Source: Savagea sp.
GTDB lineage: Bacteria; Bacillota; Bacilli; Bacillales_A; Planococcaceae
Direction of reading: 5' to 3'
DNA length: 20,749 nt
Assembly (NCBI GenBank): GCA_030146155.1
Contig: JASLCF010000206.1
Location: forward strand, 1 to 20,749
The notes below the pieces were generated by a model. That model did not search any database and was not told the origin of the DNA. It was given only the letters and a program-made list of their open reading frames with translations. This document shows, in pieces, positions 1-7,061 of this stretch (position 1 is the stretch's first letter; each line of letters begins with the position of its first letter). Made by a program: the position numbers and the translations under genes.

Positions 1-418
1 CACTTTTATAATCCTTGCCTGAAACTTCTAATTGAATGAGTCCATCGTCTAATAAAATCAATGAACCTACTTCAATGTCATCAATTAATCGACTGTAAGA
101 AACTGAAAACATTTCAGATGTTCCAAGGACTTCATTCATTGAGATATCCACTTCTGTTCCCGATGCCAAATGAACTTCACCATTCTCCATATCATGCGTA
201 CGGATTTCAGGACCTTTCGTATCTAACAGTATTCCTACAACTTGCCCAGTTCGTTGAGACGCTGCTCGAATATTTTTAATACGCTCTCGTTGCTCTTCTT
301 GTGTTCCATGTGAAAAATTCAGTCTCGCAACGTTCATTCCTGCTAGAATTAAACGATCGAGAACTTCAGGACTATCACTCGCTGGACCAATGGTACATAC
401 TATTTTTGTTTTTCTCAT
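1..418 (-). CDS. pyk: Pyruvate kinase, N-terminal part (cut by window edge)
   Basis: The frame reads on the minus strand from an ATG at 418 and stays open to the window edge, giving the first ~139 residues of a protein normally ~585 residues long in Bacilli. It starts MRKTKIVCTIGPASDS and carries the family's N-terminal barrel signatures: NVARLNFSHG (residues 29-38, with Arg32, Asn34 and Ser36 that bind PEP and K+) and LLDTKGPEIRT (64-74, with Asp66, Thr67 and Arg73). From about residue 75 it enters the B (lid) domain. The enzyme converts PEP and ADP to pyruvate and ATP, the last step of glycolysis, in the cytosol. It lies 71 nt downstream of pfkA in the same direction, the usual pfkA-pyk pairing. 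A GAGGCGG stretch precedes the ATG by about 8 nt. A TATAAT hexamer in the gap (462-467) might give extra transcription, but no good -35 goes with it. Confidence 0.95.
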   Translation of the reverse strand, partial: MRKTKIVCTIGPASDSPEVLDRLILAGMNVARLNFSHGTQEEQRERIKNIRAASQRTGQVVGILLDTKGPEIRTHDMENGEVHLASGTEVDISMNEVLGTSEMFSVSYSRLIDDIEVGSLILLDDGLIQLEVSGKDYKS

Positions 419-489
419 CTTAACAACCGCCTCTATCTTTTTTAACTTCTGTGCTTCTTTCATTATAAACTAATTTGATTGAAATTTCT

Positions 490-1449
490 TTAAATCGACA
501 ATTGTTTAGACAAAATTAACATTTCTTTATTTAAGTGATCTTCTTTCTCAAACACTTCTTTTAAATCATAACTAACGATTTCGTGATTCCGCATACCAAT
601 AGCAGTCGCTTTTTTCCCCGCTATTAATTGCTCAACCGCTTTTGCACCGTACTGACTCGCAATCACTCGATCTCTAGCAGAAGGCGTTCCTCCTCGTTGC
701 ATATGGCCGAGTACAGATACTTTCGTTTCGATATCGCCTTCATGTTTTAAAATCACCGATAAATCTGAAGCAGACATGACCCCTTCAGCTACAACTATGA
801 CACTATGCATTTTTCCACGAGCAGAGCTTCGTTTTAAACGTTCGATGACCTTCGAAATTTTAAAGTTTTCTTCAGGGATAATGATGGCTTCAGCTCCGCC
901 ACCTAAACCAGCCCACAAGGCTAAATCTCCTGCATCCCTACCCATGACTTCAACAATAAATGTACGTTCATGAGAACTTGCTGTATCTCGAATTTTATCA
1001 ATAGCCTCAATCACTGTATTTAGAGCCGTGTCAAAACCAATAGTAAATTGAGTACCCGCAATATCATTGTCAATGGTTGCAGGCACACAAGCAACTGGAA
1101 TGCCTAATTTTGATAATTCAAATGCCCCTCTGAATGATCCGTCGCCGCCAATCACTACAACGCCATCTATCCCGTGTTTATTTAATTGTTGCAGACCGGC
1201 CTCTCTACCTTCTACCGTTCTGAATTCTGGGCTTCGTGCAGAACGTAAAATGGTTCCTCCTCTTTGAATAATGTCTCCAACAGAACCCAACTCTAGAGGT
1301 TTCATATCGCCTTTTATTAACCCATCAAACCCTTGGTAAATTCCCATTACTTCAAGTTCTTCGTATATCGCTTTTCTTACGACTGCACGAACTGCAGCAT
1401 TCATGCCTGGTGCATCTCCACCGCTTGTTAAAACTGCAATTTTTTTCAT
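490..1449 (-). CDS. pfkA: ATP-dependent 6-phosphofructokinase
   Basis: This 319-residue protein has the standard length of bacterial PfkA, which phosphorylates fructose 6-phosphate to fructose 1,6-bisphosphate, the committed step of glycolysis, as a cytosolic tetramer. Visible landmarks are the ATP loop TSGGDAPGMN (8-17), GGDGS (101-105, Asp103 for Mg), the catalytic PATIDNDI (Asp127), Arg162, MGRDAG (Arg171), Glu222, and LGHMQRGG (His249, Arg252). The allosteric ADP/PEP site residues Arg21, Arg25, Arg154, Glu187, Arg211 and Lys213 are all present. One oddity is that residue 243, an Arg that reaches across the subunit interface to F6P in the well-studied enzymes, is Lys here (ETKVSVLGH). It begins 22 nt after accA with only a weak Shine-Dalgarno (GTGAG), so it is probably co-transcribed with accDA, and pyk follows. 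Confidence 0.97.
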   Translation of the reverse strand: MKKIAVLTSGGDAPGMNAAVRAVVRKAIYEELEVMGIYQGFDGLIKGDMKPLELGSVGDIIQRGGTILRSARSPEFRTVEGREAGLQQLNKHGIDGVVVIGGDGSFRGAFELSKLGIPVACVPATIDNDIAGTQFTIGFDTALNTVIEAIDKIRDTASSHERTFIVEVMGRDAGDLALWAGLGGGAEAIIIPEENFKISKVIERLKRSSARGKMHSVIVVAEGVMSASDLSVILKHEGDIETKVSVLGHMQRGGTPSARDRVIASQYGAKAVEQLIAGKKATAIGMRNHEIVSYDLKEVFEKEDHLNKEMLILSKQLSI

Positions 1450-1471
1450 GTTTGGTCACTCACTTTATCAA

Positions 1472-2422
1472 TTATTCAAGAAACTGACCCATCGCTCTAA
1501 ATTTCTGGTAACGATCAGTCACTAATTCTTCTTTACTCATTGAGTTTAACACGTTTAATGACTTTCGTATTGTATTTTGTATTTCATGAGACTGTTGAAC
1601 TATATTGCGGTGCGCTCCGCCTAACACTTCAGGGATTACATCATCAATAATATGCATTTCAAATAAATCGGGTGCTGTTATTTTCATCGCCTCAGCCGCT
1701 TGTTGAGCTAGGCTAGCATCTTTCCATAGGATTGAGGCCGCTCCTTCAGGTGAAATAACAGAATACGTAGAGTGTTCTAGCATAAATACACGATTCGCAA
1801 CTCCTAAAGCCAGTGCTCCACCACTTCCCCCTTCACCAATGACAATAGAGATAACGGGAACAGTTAAACCCGCCATTTCAACTAAATTCCTTGCAATTGC
1901 CTCACTTTGTCCTCTCTCCTCGGCAGCTCTTCCTGGATAAGCACCTTTTGTATCAATAAAGCAAATAATGGGACGATTAAATTTCTCTGCCTGTTTCATT
2001 AAACGTAATGCTTTTCGATAGCCTTCAGGGTGCGGCATACCAAAATTTCTTTTCACATTTTCTTTTGTGTCTCTACCTCGCTGATGACCGATAATTGTCA
2101 CAGGTTGTTCTTCAAAGAAACCTACTCCAGCAACTATTGCTGCATCATCTCCAAATAAACGATCTCCATGAAGTTCCATGAAATCAGTAAATAAATATTG
2201 AATATAATCCAATGTCGTTGGTCGTTCAGGATGTCTTGCTACTTGAACTTTCTGCCAAGCGTCCATGTTAACATAGACTTCATTTTCTAAATGGTGTAAT
2301 CGCGTTTTTAAATGATCTATCTCAGATGTTAAATCGACTTCATTATCTATGGTGAATTGCTCAAGTTCTTTAATTTGATTTTTGAGTTGAACAATCGGTT
2401 TCTCGAATTCTAATACCTTCAT
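1472..2422 (-). CDS. accA: Acetyl-CoA carboxylase carboxyltransferase, alpha subunit
   Basis: This 316-residue protein (B. subtilis AccA is ~325) is one half of the carboxyltransferase that moves CO2 from carboxybiotin to acetyl-CoA, making malonyl-CoA for fatty acid synthesis. An N-terminal helical stretch (residues 1-50, LEFEKPIVQLKNQI...) leads into the crotonase-fold carboxyltransferase domain. Signatures are ELHGDRLFGDD (83-93), the run RNFGMPHPEGYRKALR (125-140), FIDTKGAYPG (155-164), the oxyanion loop GEGGSGGALALG (196-207) and SVISPEGAASILWKD (221-235). The start ATG overlaps the accD stop by 4 nt (ATGA), indicating translational coupling that would keep AccA and AccD equimolar in the A2D2 complex. 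No biotin carrier or carboxylase gene is in the window. Confidence 0.97.
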   Translation of the reverse strand: MKVLEFEKPIVQLKNQIKELEQFTIDNEVDLTSEIDHLKTRLHHLENEVYVNMDAWQKVQVARHPERPTTLDYIQYLFTDFMELHGDRLFGDDAAIVAGVGFFEEQPVTIIGHQRGRDTKENVKRNFGMPHPEGYRKALRLMKQAEKFNRPIICFIDTKGAYPGRAAEERGQSEAIARNLVEMAGLTVPVISIVIGEGGSGGALALGVANRVFMLEHSTYSVISPEGAASILWKDASLAQQAAEAMKITAPDLFEMHIIDDVIPEVLGGAHRNIVQQSHEIQNTIRKSLNVLNSMSKEELVTDRYQKFRAMGQFLE

Positions 2423-3276
2423 TCTTTTACACTTCCTTCTGCATGCAATCTCATTAAGATAGCAAGTTGTTCTCTCATTTCTTGCCTAGGAATGACTGCA
2501 TCAAGTTGACCGCATTCTAGTAAAAATTCTGCTGTTTGAAACTTAGCTGGTAATTTCTCTCTGACAGTTTGTTCAATTACTCGGCGACCTGCAAAACCAA
2601 TTAAAGCTTCTGGTTCAGCAAAATTATAATCTCCAACCGAAGCAAAACTAGCGGAAACACCACCTGTTGTGGGATAAGTCATGATGGATATATAGAGCAA
2701 CCCTTTTCTTGCATGTTGCTCAAGTGCAACGCTTGTTTTAGCCATCTGCATTAAAGATAAAATTCCTTCTTGCATCCTCGCCCCACCACTTGCCGCGAAA
2801 ATAAGAAGTGGAATTCTTTCAGCAGTTGCTAATTCAATAGCTCTCGTTAACTTTTCTCCTACCACTGAGCCCATTGAACCCATTCTAAAATGAGAATCCA
2901 TGATAGAAACAACAAGTGGGTAACCATGAAGCGTAGTCGTACCGGTTAAAACCGCTTCATTTAAACCTGTTTTATCTTGGTCACTTTTCACTTTTTCCGA
3001 ATAATCCGGAAATCCAAGTGGATTTTGAGTCAATAAATGATCATCTATTGAAATAAATGCGTCTTTATCAAACAAATAATCAAGTCTTTCTCGAGCAGTC
3101 ATTACAAAATGATAACCACAGGTGCAAATTTTTCCACATTTCATTAGTTCTGTAGAAGGATGAACAGCTTTACATTTAGGGCATTTGGTCATCACACCTT
3201 CAGGCACTCCATCTTTGAGCTCTCTCGATGGAATTGTGATGTGTTTTGACTTCTTTTTAAAAATATCTCTTAACAT
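2419..3276 (-). CDS. accD: Acetyl-CoA carboxylase carboxyltransferase, beta subunit, with altered zinc ribbon
   Basis: I chose the ATG at 3276 (MLRDIFKKKSKH), giving 285 residues (B. subtilis ~290). AGAAGG lies 8 nt upstream, and a longer in-frame reading would run back into the preceding gene. AccD pairs with AccA to form the carboxyltransferase. An N-terminal zinc ribbon is followed by the crotonase-fold domain with NPLGFPDY, DSHFRMGSMGSVVGEK, ASGGARMQEG, YPTTGGVSASFASVGDYN and GFAGRRVIEQT, all typical. The zinc ribbon is unusual. The first pair Cys32-x2-Cys35 is normal, but the second, normally C-x2-C 15 residues later, reads CGKICTC (Cys47, Cys51, Cys53), a C-x-C with one residue missing and an additional cysteine nearby. 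The gene starts 4 nt after the GntR gene's stop and ends in the ATGA overlap with accA. Confidence 0.96.
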   Translation of the reverse strand: MLRDIFKKKSKHITIPSRELKDGVPEGVMTKCPKCKAVHPSTELMKCGKICTCGYHFVMTARERLDYLFDKDAFISIDDHLLTQNPLGFPDYSEKVKSDQDKTGLNEAVLTGTTTLHGYPLVVSIMDSHFRMGSMGSVVGEKLTRAIELATAERIPLLIFAASGGARMQEGILSLMQMAKTSVALEQHARKGLLYISIMTYPTTGGVSASFASVGDYNFAEPEALIGFAGRRVIEQTVREKLPAKFQTAEFLLECGQLDAVIPRQEMREQLAILMRLHAEGSVKE

Positions 3277-3280
3277 GTTG

Positions 3281-3928
3281 CTAGCCTTCTTTCTTTTCCA
3301 TAATTTGTTGCCACGTTTCATAAGCTTCGATTGCTTTTATTTCTTCTTGTAATGCTAAATATTTTAATAAGTCTTTCATGGGTTGAGACTCTGCAGGAGT
3401 AGATACTTTTTCAATTTGGACTGGACTATATTGTTTGAGTAAGAACCAAATTTTTAATACCAAACGATTCCCTGTACTAATCATCATTTCTCTCAATAAA
3501 TCTTCTCGGTTGATAACACCGTCAAAACTGAGTTGTGTATATAAACTTTCCCATACAGGTAATTGAGCAATCTGAGCTTCTCTACAAATCGTGCGGATTG
3601 CTTCACGTTCATGTATTTTCCTTGTTTCTAAAACATCTTGCACGGCTCGTTCGTTGGACATCACAAAAGTAGATAGGACCTCAACTAATTGGTGTTTTTT
3701 GAAGTCTGTTAAAAATGTCCCCTCCCCATGTCTTGTTTCAATTAAACCTAGCATTTCCATACTTCTTAACGCTTCACGTATTGTTGGTCTACCAACCTCT
3801 AATTGCTCGGCTAATGTTCGTTCTGAAGGAATCTTTTCGCCTACTTTTATTTTTTCATTTTCAATAATGTCTCGAATTTCTTCTACAATACGCAAAAAAC
3901 GTTTTGCTGGCTTATTCATTTTAGACAT
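3281..3928 (-). CDS. GntR-family (FadR/FCD subfamily) transcriptional regulator, first gene of the accDA operon
   Basis: This 215-residue protein has an N-terminal winged helix-turn-helix (residues ~10-72) with the GntR signature KIPSERTLAEQLEVGRPTIREALRS split across 32-56 and the wing GLIETRHGEGTF. A helical C-terminal domain of ~140 residues is compatible with the FCD ligand-binding fold, but I do not see the His/Asp cluster that binds metal in many FCD proteins, so the effector is unknown. ATG at 3928 has AAGGAG 9 nt upstream. The gene is separated from accD by only 4 nt and is preceded by a promoter and a perfect inverted repeat of FadR/PdhR type, so autoregulation together with control of accDA (and perhaps pfkA-pyk) is likely. 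In B. subtilis the malic enzyme gene ytsJ lies between dnaE and accD; it is absent here. Confidence 0.88.
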   Translation of the reverse strand: MSKMNKPAKRFLRIVEEIRDIIENEKIKVGEKIPSERTLAEQLEVGRPTIREALRSMEMLGLIETRHGEGTFLTDFKKHQLVEVLSTFVMSNERAVQDVLETRKIHEREAIRTICREAQIAQLPVWESLYTQLSFDGVINREDLLREMMISTGNRLVLKIWFLLKQYSPVQIEKVSTPAESQPMKDLLKYLALQEEIKAIEAYETWQQIMEKKEG

Positions 3929-3945
3929 GAATGTTCACTCCTTAA

Positions 3946-3962
3946 AAGTGGTATGACCACTT
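3946..3962. promoter_or_regulatory. Perfect inverted repeat, probable GntR operator
   Basis: AAGTGGT-ATG-ACCACTT is a perfect 7-bp inverted repeat with a 3-nt spacer. The core TGGTnnnACCA matches the operator form known for the FadR branch of GntR regulators (E. coli PdhR binds ATTGGTnnnACCAAT). It lies 17 nt upstream of the GntR start codon, just upstream of its Shine-Dalgarno, and coincides with the predicted transcription start, a position suited to repression. Binding by the adjacent regulator is inferred. Confidence 0.7.
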
Positions 3963-3970
3963 ATTTGTAT

Positions 3971-3999
3971 ACAATACATAATATTGATGAATTAGTAAA
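3971..3999 (-). promoter_or_regulatory. Predicted sigma-A promoter of the gntR-accDA-pfkA-pyk operon
   Basis: On the minus strand TTTACT (3999-3994) and TATTGT (3976-3971) are 17 nt apart. Each matches the -35/-10 consensus at 4 of 6 positions. An overlapping alternative -10 is TATACA at about 3973-3968. The implied start falls inside the inverted repeat at 3946-3962. Confidence 0.4.
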
Positions 4000-4018
4000 G
4001 TGCTTACCGATTAATTTC

Positions 4019-4056
4019 AAAAAAAGAGTAGCCTCAGATCGAGTAGCTACTCTTTT
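4019..4056 (-). terminator. Rho-independent terminator of dnaE, overlapping its stop codon
   Basis: AAAAGAGTAGC (4022-4032) and GCTACTCTTTT (4046-4056) form an 11-bp stem with a 13-nt loop. On the minus strand the stem is followed by a run of seven T. The dnaE stop codon lies within the upstream arm, so the last codons of dnaE form part of the hairpin. It separates nrnA-dnaE from the accDA operon. Confidence 0.9.
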
Positions 4057-7037
4057 ACAACTGAAATATTTTTTGCAATGATTTGATGCTGATGATTTCT
4101 TTCCTCTACATGCCCAGTCACTTCAATCATTTGATGCAATACAAGTAACTCTTCAACGTGCTGAAAAACATTTGGAAAAACCGTAATACTCATTTCTCCA
4201 GTCTCATCTTGTATGACTACGAATGCCATCTGTTGTCCTTTTTTTGTACGTATTACTTTCTTAGAAGTAATTAAACCAAGCACAACGACATTTTTAAGAT
4301 GAGATTGAGCGATTAAAAATAAATCTGTATAAGTAGCCTTGCTCTTCTTTTTTTGAAGCTCTATTGGATGCTCTGACAAATAGAGACCTGTATAGTATTT
4401 CTCTTTTTCCAACAGTTCGAGTTGAGTAATGGTTTCAACAGGCTTTTTCTTTTTTAACGTCCCAAAATTAGAGAATTTTAATTGTTTAGAAGTCCCTTCT
4501 AGTAGAGCAAGTCCTTCATTTCTATCTTGAGTAAAATCGTCTAAGGCTCCTGAATAAACCAAAGCCTCACCAATTGTACGAGTCAATGTCTTCTTCGGTA
4601 AACGAGAAATAAGTTGTTCAAAATTTCTAAACTTTCCTGTAGATTGTCTTTCCTCGATTACTGTTTTCACAAATGAATAGGGAAGACTTTTTATTTTAGA
4701 AAGTCCTAAGCGTATCGCTCCCTCTTCTACAGTCTCAAAAAAATAGCTTTTATTAATAGAAGGAGGCAGAATAGGGATATTTCTCTTTCTACACTGTTCA
4801 AGAACTAATCCCCAGTCATCATGGCTGGTGAAAGATAATAATGCACTAAAAAAATGAGATGGAAAATGGACTTTATAATAAGCTAATTGATAAGAAATCA
4901 TAGAGTAGGCAACCGCGTGACTTTTAGGGAAGCTATAAGAGGCGTGGTTCGCCAATAATACATAGGCTGCCAACCCATTTTCTTTAGATGTGCCATGTGC
5001 AATGGCTCTTTGGACGAAAGAACCTGCTAATTCTTTTAACTCTTCGCGAGTCGCCTTTCCTAATTTCCTTCTCCATACATCTGCCTCCGCATAACTCATG
5101 CCTGTCACATCTACCATAATTTCCATCATTTGTTCTTGATAGACCAATAGACCGTACGTTTCTTTTAGAGTTGGAAATCCTTTGGAATCTTGCATCGGCT
5201 CAGCATTTCGTTCCTTTTTACGGGTAGCATAAACCGGTATTTGCGCCATTGGACCTGGTCTATACAAGGCATTTGTTGCAACTACATCTGCAAAACTAGA
5301 CGGACGAATCGTTTGTAAAGCTTCAATCATTCCACGTGATTCAAATTGAAATATGCCTAACGTGTCTCCTGCTGAAAACAGTTGAAAGACCTGCTCATCA
5401 TCAAATGGTAGAGGTTTAGGGAGTTGATGGTCTCCTATTAAACGTTCAATCCGATCAATGATAGATAAATTTCTCAGGCTCAGTAAATCCATTTTGACAA
5501 GTCCAGCAGCTTCTACATCTTTCATCGGCCACTGTGTCATGAGTAAACCATCTCCTGAAAGTTGCAGGGGTACTGATTGAACGATAGGTTGTGGCGATAC
5601 AATGATTCCCGCAGCATGTGTTGAAATCGCCCTTGGGCTACCTTCAATTAATTGAACGACTGCCCAAAACTCTCTTACTTTTTCTTCCTGACTATCTTTT
5701 TGAATCAAAGTAGATCGAGTCATAAGTTCTTGAACTGTTTCACTTTTTGTCAGTGAAATTTCTTTCATCCATCTCTCTAATTGGTCGGATGAAATGGCAT
5801 ATGTCCGAGCAACAGCTCGAATGGCAGCACGTAAAGTTAATGTGCTAAATGTGCCGATATGAGCCACTTTATCTTGTCCATATTTCTTTCTAACATATTC
5901 AATCACTTTCTGTCTGCCTGTGTCTGCAATATCTAAATCAATATCTGGAATAGATTGACGTTCTTTATTTAAAAATCGTTCAAATAATAAATCATGTTCA
6001 ATCGGGTCTACTTTTGTAATCATTAAACAATAAGCTACCAGTGATCCTGCCGAAGAACCACGCCCTGGCCCGGTTGAAATTCTTTCTTTTGCAGCAAAAC
6101 GGACAATGTCATGTAGAATTAGAAAATAATCACTAAATCCACGTGTTTGAATCACCGCTAACTCTTTTTTTAATCTTGCTTGATAGTCTTTCTTTTGATC
6201 CAACTGGTGTTGCTTTAAAAATGTCATACATAATTGTTCTAACTCTGTATTCGCATCCTTTGTTGGATAAACTGGCATTTTTATAGCGTCAGTTGTTATT
6301 TCAAAAGGAATCACACTATCAAAGAACTGCTCTGTTGCAATCTTTAAGTCACTATATTGGTTTGACAGATTTTCTATCTCTTCTTCCGATAAGAGCACTT
6401 CATTATCAGCAACTTTTATATTTTCCCAAATTTCTCCCTCATCTATGGCTTGCACAACACGTAATGCTTGGAGGTGTGCACGTTGAAGCACTCTTACTTC
6501 TTGTGTGAAAACTACAGAAGGAGCGTCATGCCCTAACTGTTGTTGGATTTCTAAATAATCAATTGAATGACGAATGAGTTGTTCGTATGAAATCCCAACA
6601 GCAACTTTGGTAGTCACATGTATACTTTCGGTTAAGCGTTTCATTTGAATAGAAGTAGATGTCTCATCTAAAAAGGGAAGGATAATTAATATATGTTCAC
6701 TATATGCACTCAGCCATTCTAGCGGTATTTTTCTCTCCTCTTGAATTTCAATAGCACTCGAAATTTTTAAGAGTTGGTGATACCCTCTCTCATTCTCAGC
6801 ATATAAAAAGACAGTACACTCTGTTTGCTCGTCAAAAAAAATCGTAGCTTTCAATCCAATAATAGGATGGATTCCACGATTTTTCATTTGTTGTACATAA
6901 TAGGGCACACCATAAAAAGATTCATTTACAATCGCCGCTTTTCTTACGTTTCTTTTATGCAATTCTGTTGCTAAGTCGTCTATTGAAATAACGCTTTTTA
7001 ATAAATCATCTCTTGTATGTATCTGATAATAAAACAT
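4047..7037 (-). CDS. dnaE: DNA polymerase III alpha subunit, DnaE type
   Basis: This 996-residue family C DNA polymerase is the DnaE of Gram-positives, which extends RNA primers at the fork before PolC takes over. Landmarks are an N-terminal PHP-like domain (1-~210), the palm signatures GPGRGSSAGSLVAYC (323-337) and PDIDLDI (364-370, catalytic Asp367 and Asp369), the third catalytic Asp in VKMDLL (Asp517), the YRPGPM motif, GLLVYQEQMMEI, SHAVAYSMISYQLAYYK, a helix-hairpin-helix region (~780-840), and a C-terminal OB fold (~910-996, with QQMAFVVIQDETGEM). It is ~70-120 residues shorter than the staphylococcal (1065) and B. subtilis (1115) proteins because it ends right after the OB fold. The PHP motifs are eroded: IHTRD and IVNES stand where active PHP domains have HxH and TDH. 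ATG at 7037 follows a strong AAGGAGGGGG. It lies 24 nt behind nrnA. Confidence 0.96.
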   Translation of the reverse strand: MFYYQIHTRDDLLKSVISIDDLATELHKRNVRKAAIVNESFYGVPYYVQQMKNRGIHPIIGLKATIFFDEQTECTVFLYAENERGYHQLLKISSAIEIQEERKIPLEWLSAYSEHILIILPFLDETSTSIQMKRLTESIHVTTKVAVGISYEQLIRHSIDYLEIQQQLGHDAPSVVFTQEVRVLQRAHLQALRVVQAIDEGEIWENIKVADNEVLLSEEEIENLSNQYSDLKIATEQFFDSVIPFEITTDAIKMPVYPTKDANTELEQLCMTFLKQHQLDQKKDYQARLKKELAVIQTRGFSDYFLILHDIVRFAAKERISTGPGRGSSAGSLVAYCLMITKVDPIEHDLLFERFLNKERQSIPDIDLDIADTGRQKVIEYVRKKYGQDKVAHIGTFSTLTLRAAIRAVARTYAISSDQLERWMKEISLTKSETVQELMTRSTLIQKDSQEEKVREFWAVVQLIEGSPRAISTHAAGIIVSPQPIVQSVPLQLSGDGLLMTQWPMKDVEAAGLVKMDLLSLRNLSIIDRIERLIGDHQLPKPLPFDDEQVFQLFSAGDTLGIFQFESRGMIEALQTIRPSSFADVVATNALYRPGPMAQIPVYATRKKERNAEPMQDSKGFPTLKETYGLLVYQEQMMEIMVDVTGMSYAEADVWRRKLGKATREELKELAGSFVQRAIAHGTSKENGLAAYVLLANHASYSFPKSHAVAYSMISYQLAYYKVHFPSHFFSALLSFTSHDDWGLVLEQCRKRNIPILPPSINKSYFFETVEEGAIRLGLSKIKSLPYSFVKTVIEERQSTGKFRNFEQLISRLPKKTLTRTIGEALVYSGALDDFTQDRNEGLALLEGTSKQLKFSNFGTLKKKKPVETITQLELLEKEKYYTGLYLSEHPIELQKKKSKATYTDLFLIAQSHLKNVVVLGLITSKKVIRTKKGQQMAFVVIQDETGEMSITVFPNVFQHVEELLVLHQMIEVTGHVEERNHQHQIIAKNISVVKE

Positions 7038-7061
7038 GATGTGTGCCCCCTCCTTTTATCC

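Noticed and set aside
61..279. Open plus-strand frame of 72 codons at the window start
   Set aside because: It lies wholly antisense to the clear pyk coding sequence, has no ribosome site and shows no recognisable protein features.
462..467. TATAAT in the pfkA-pyk gap as a separate pyk promoter
   Set aside because: No acceptable -35 at 16-18 nt and no TG extension; a chance match in AT-rich sequence is as likely.
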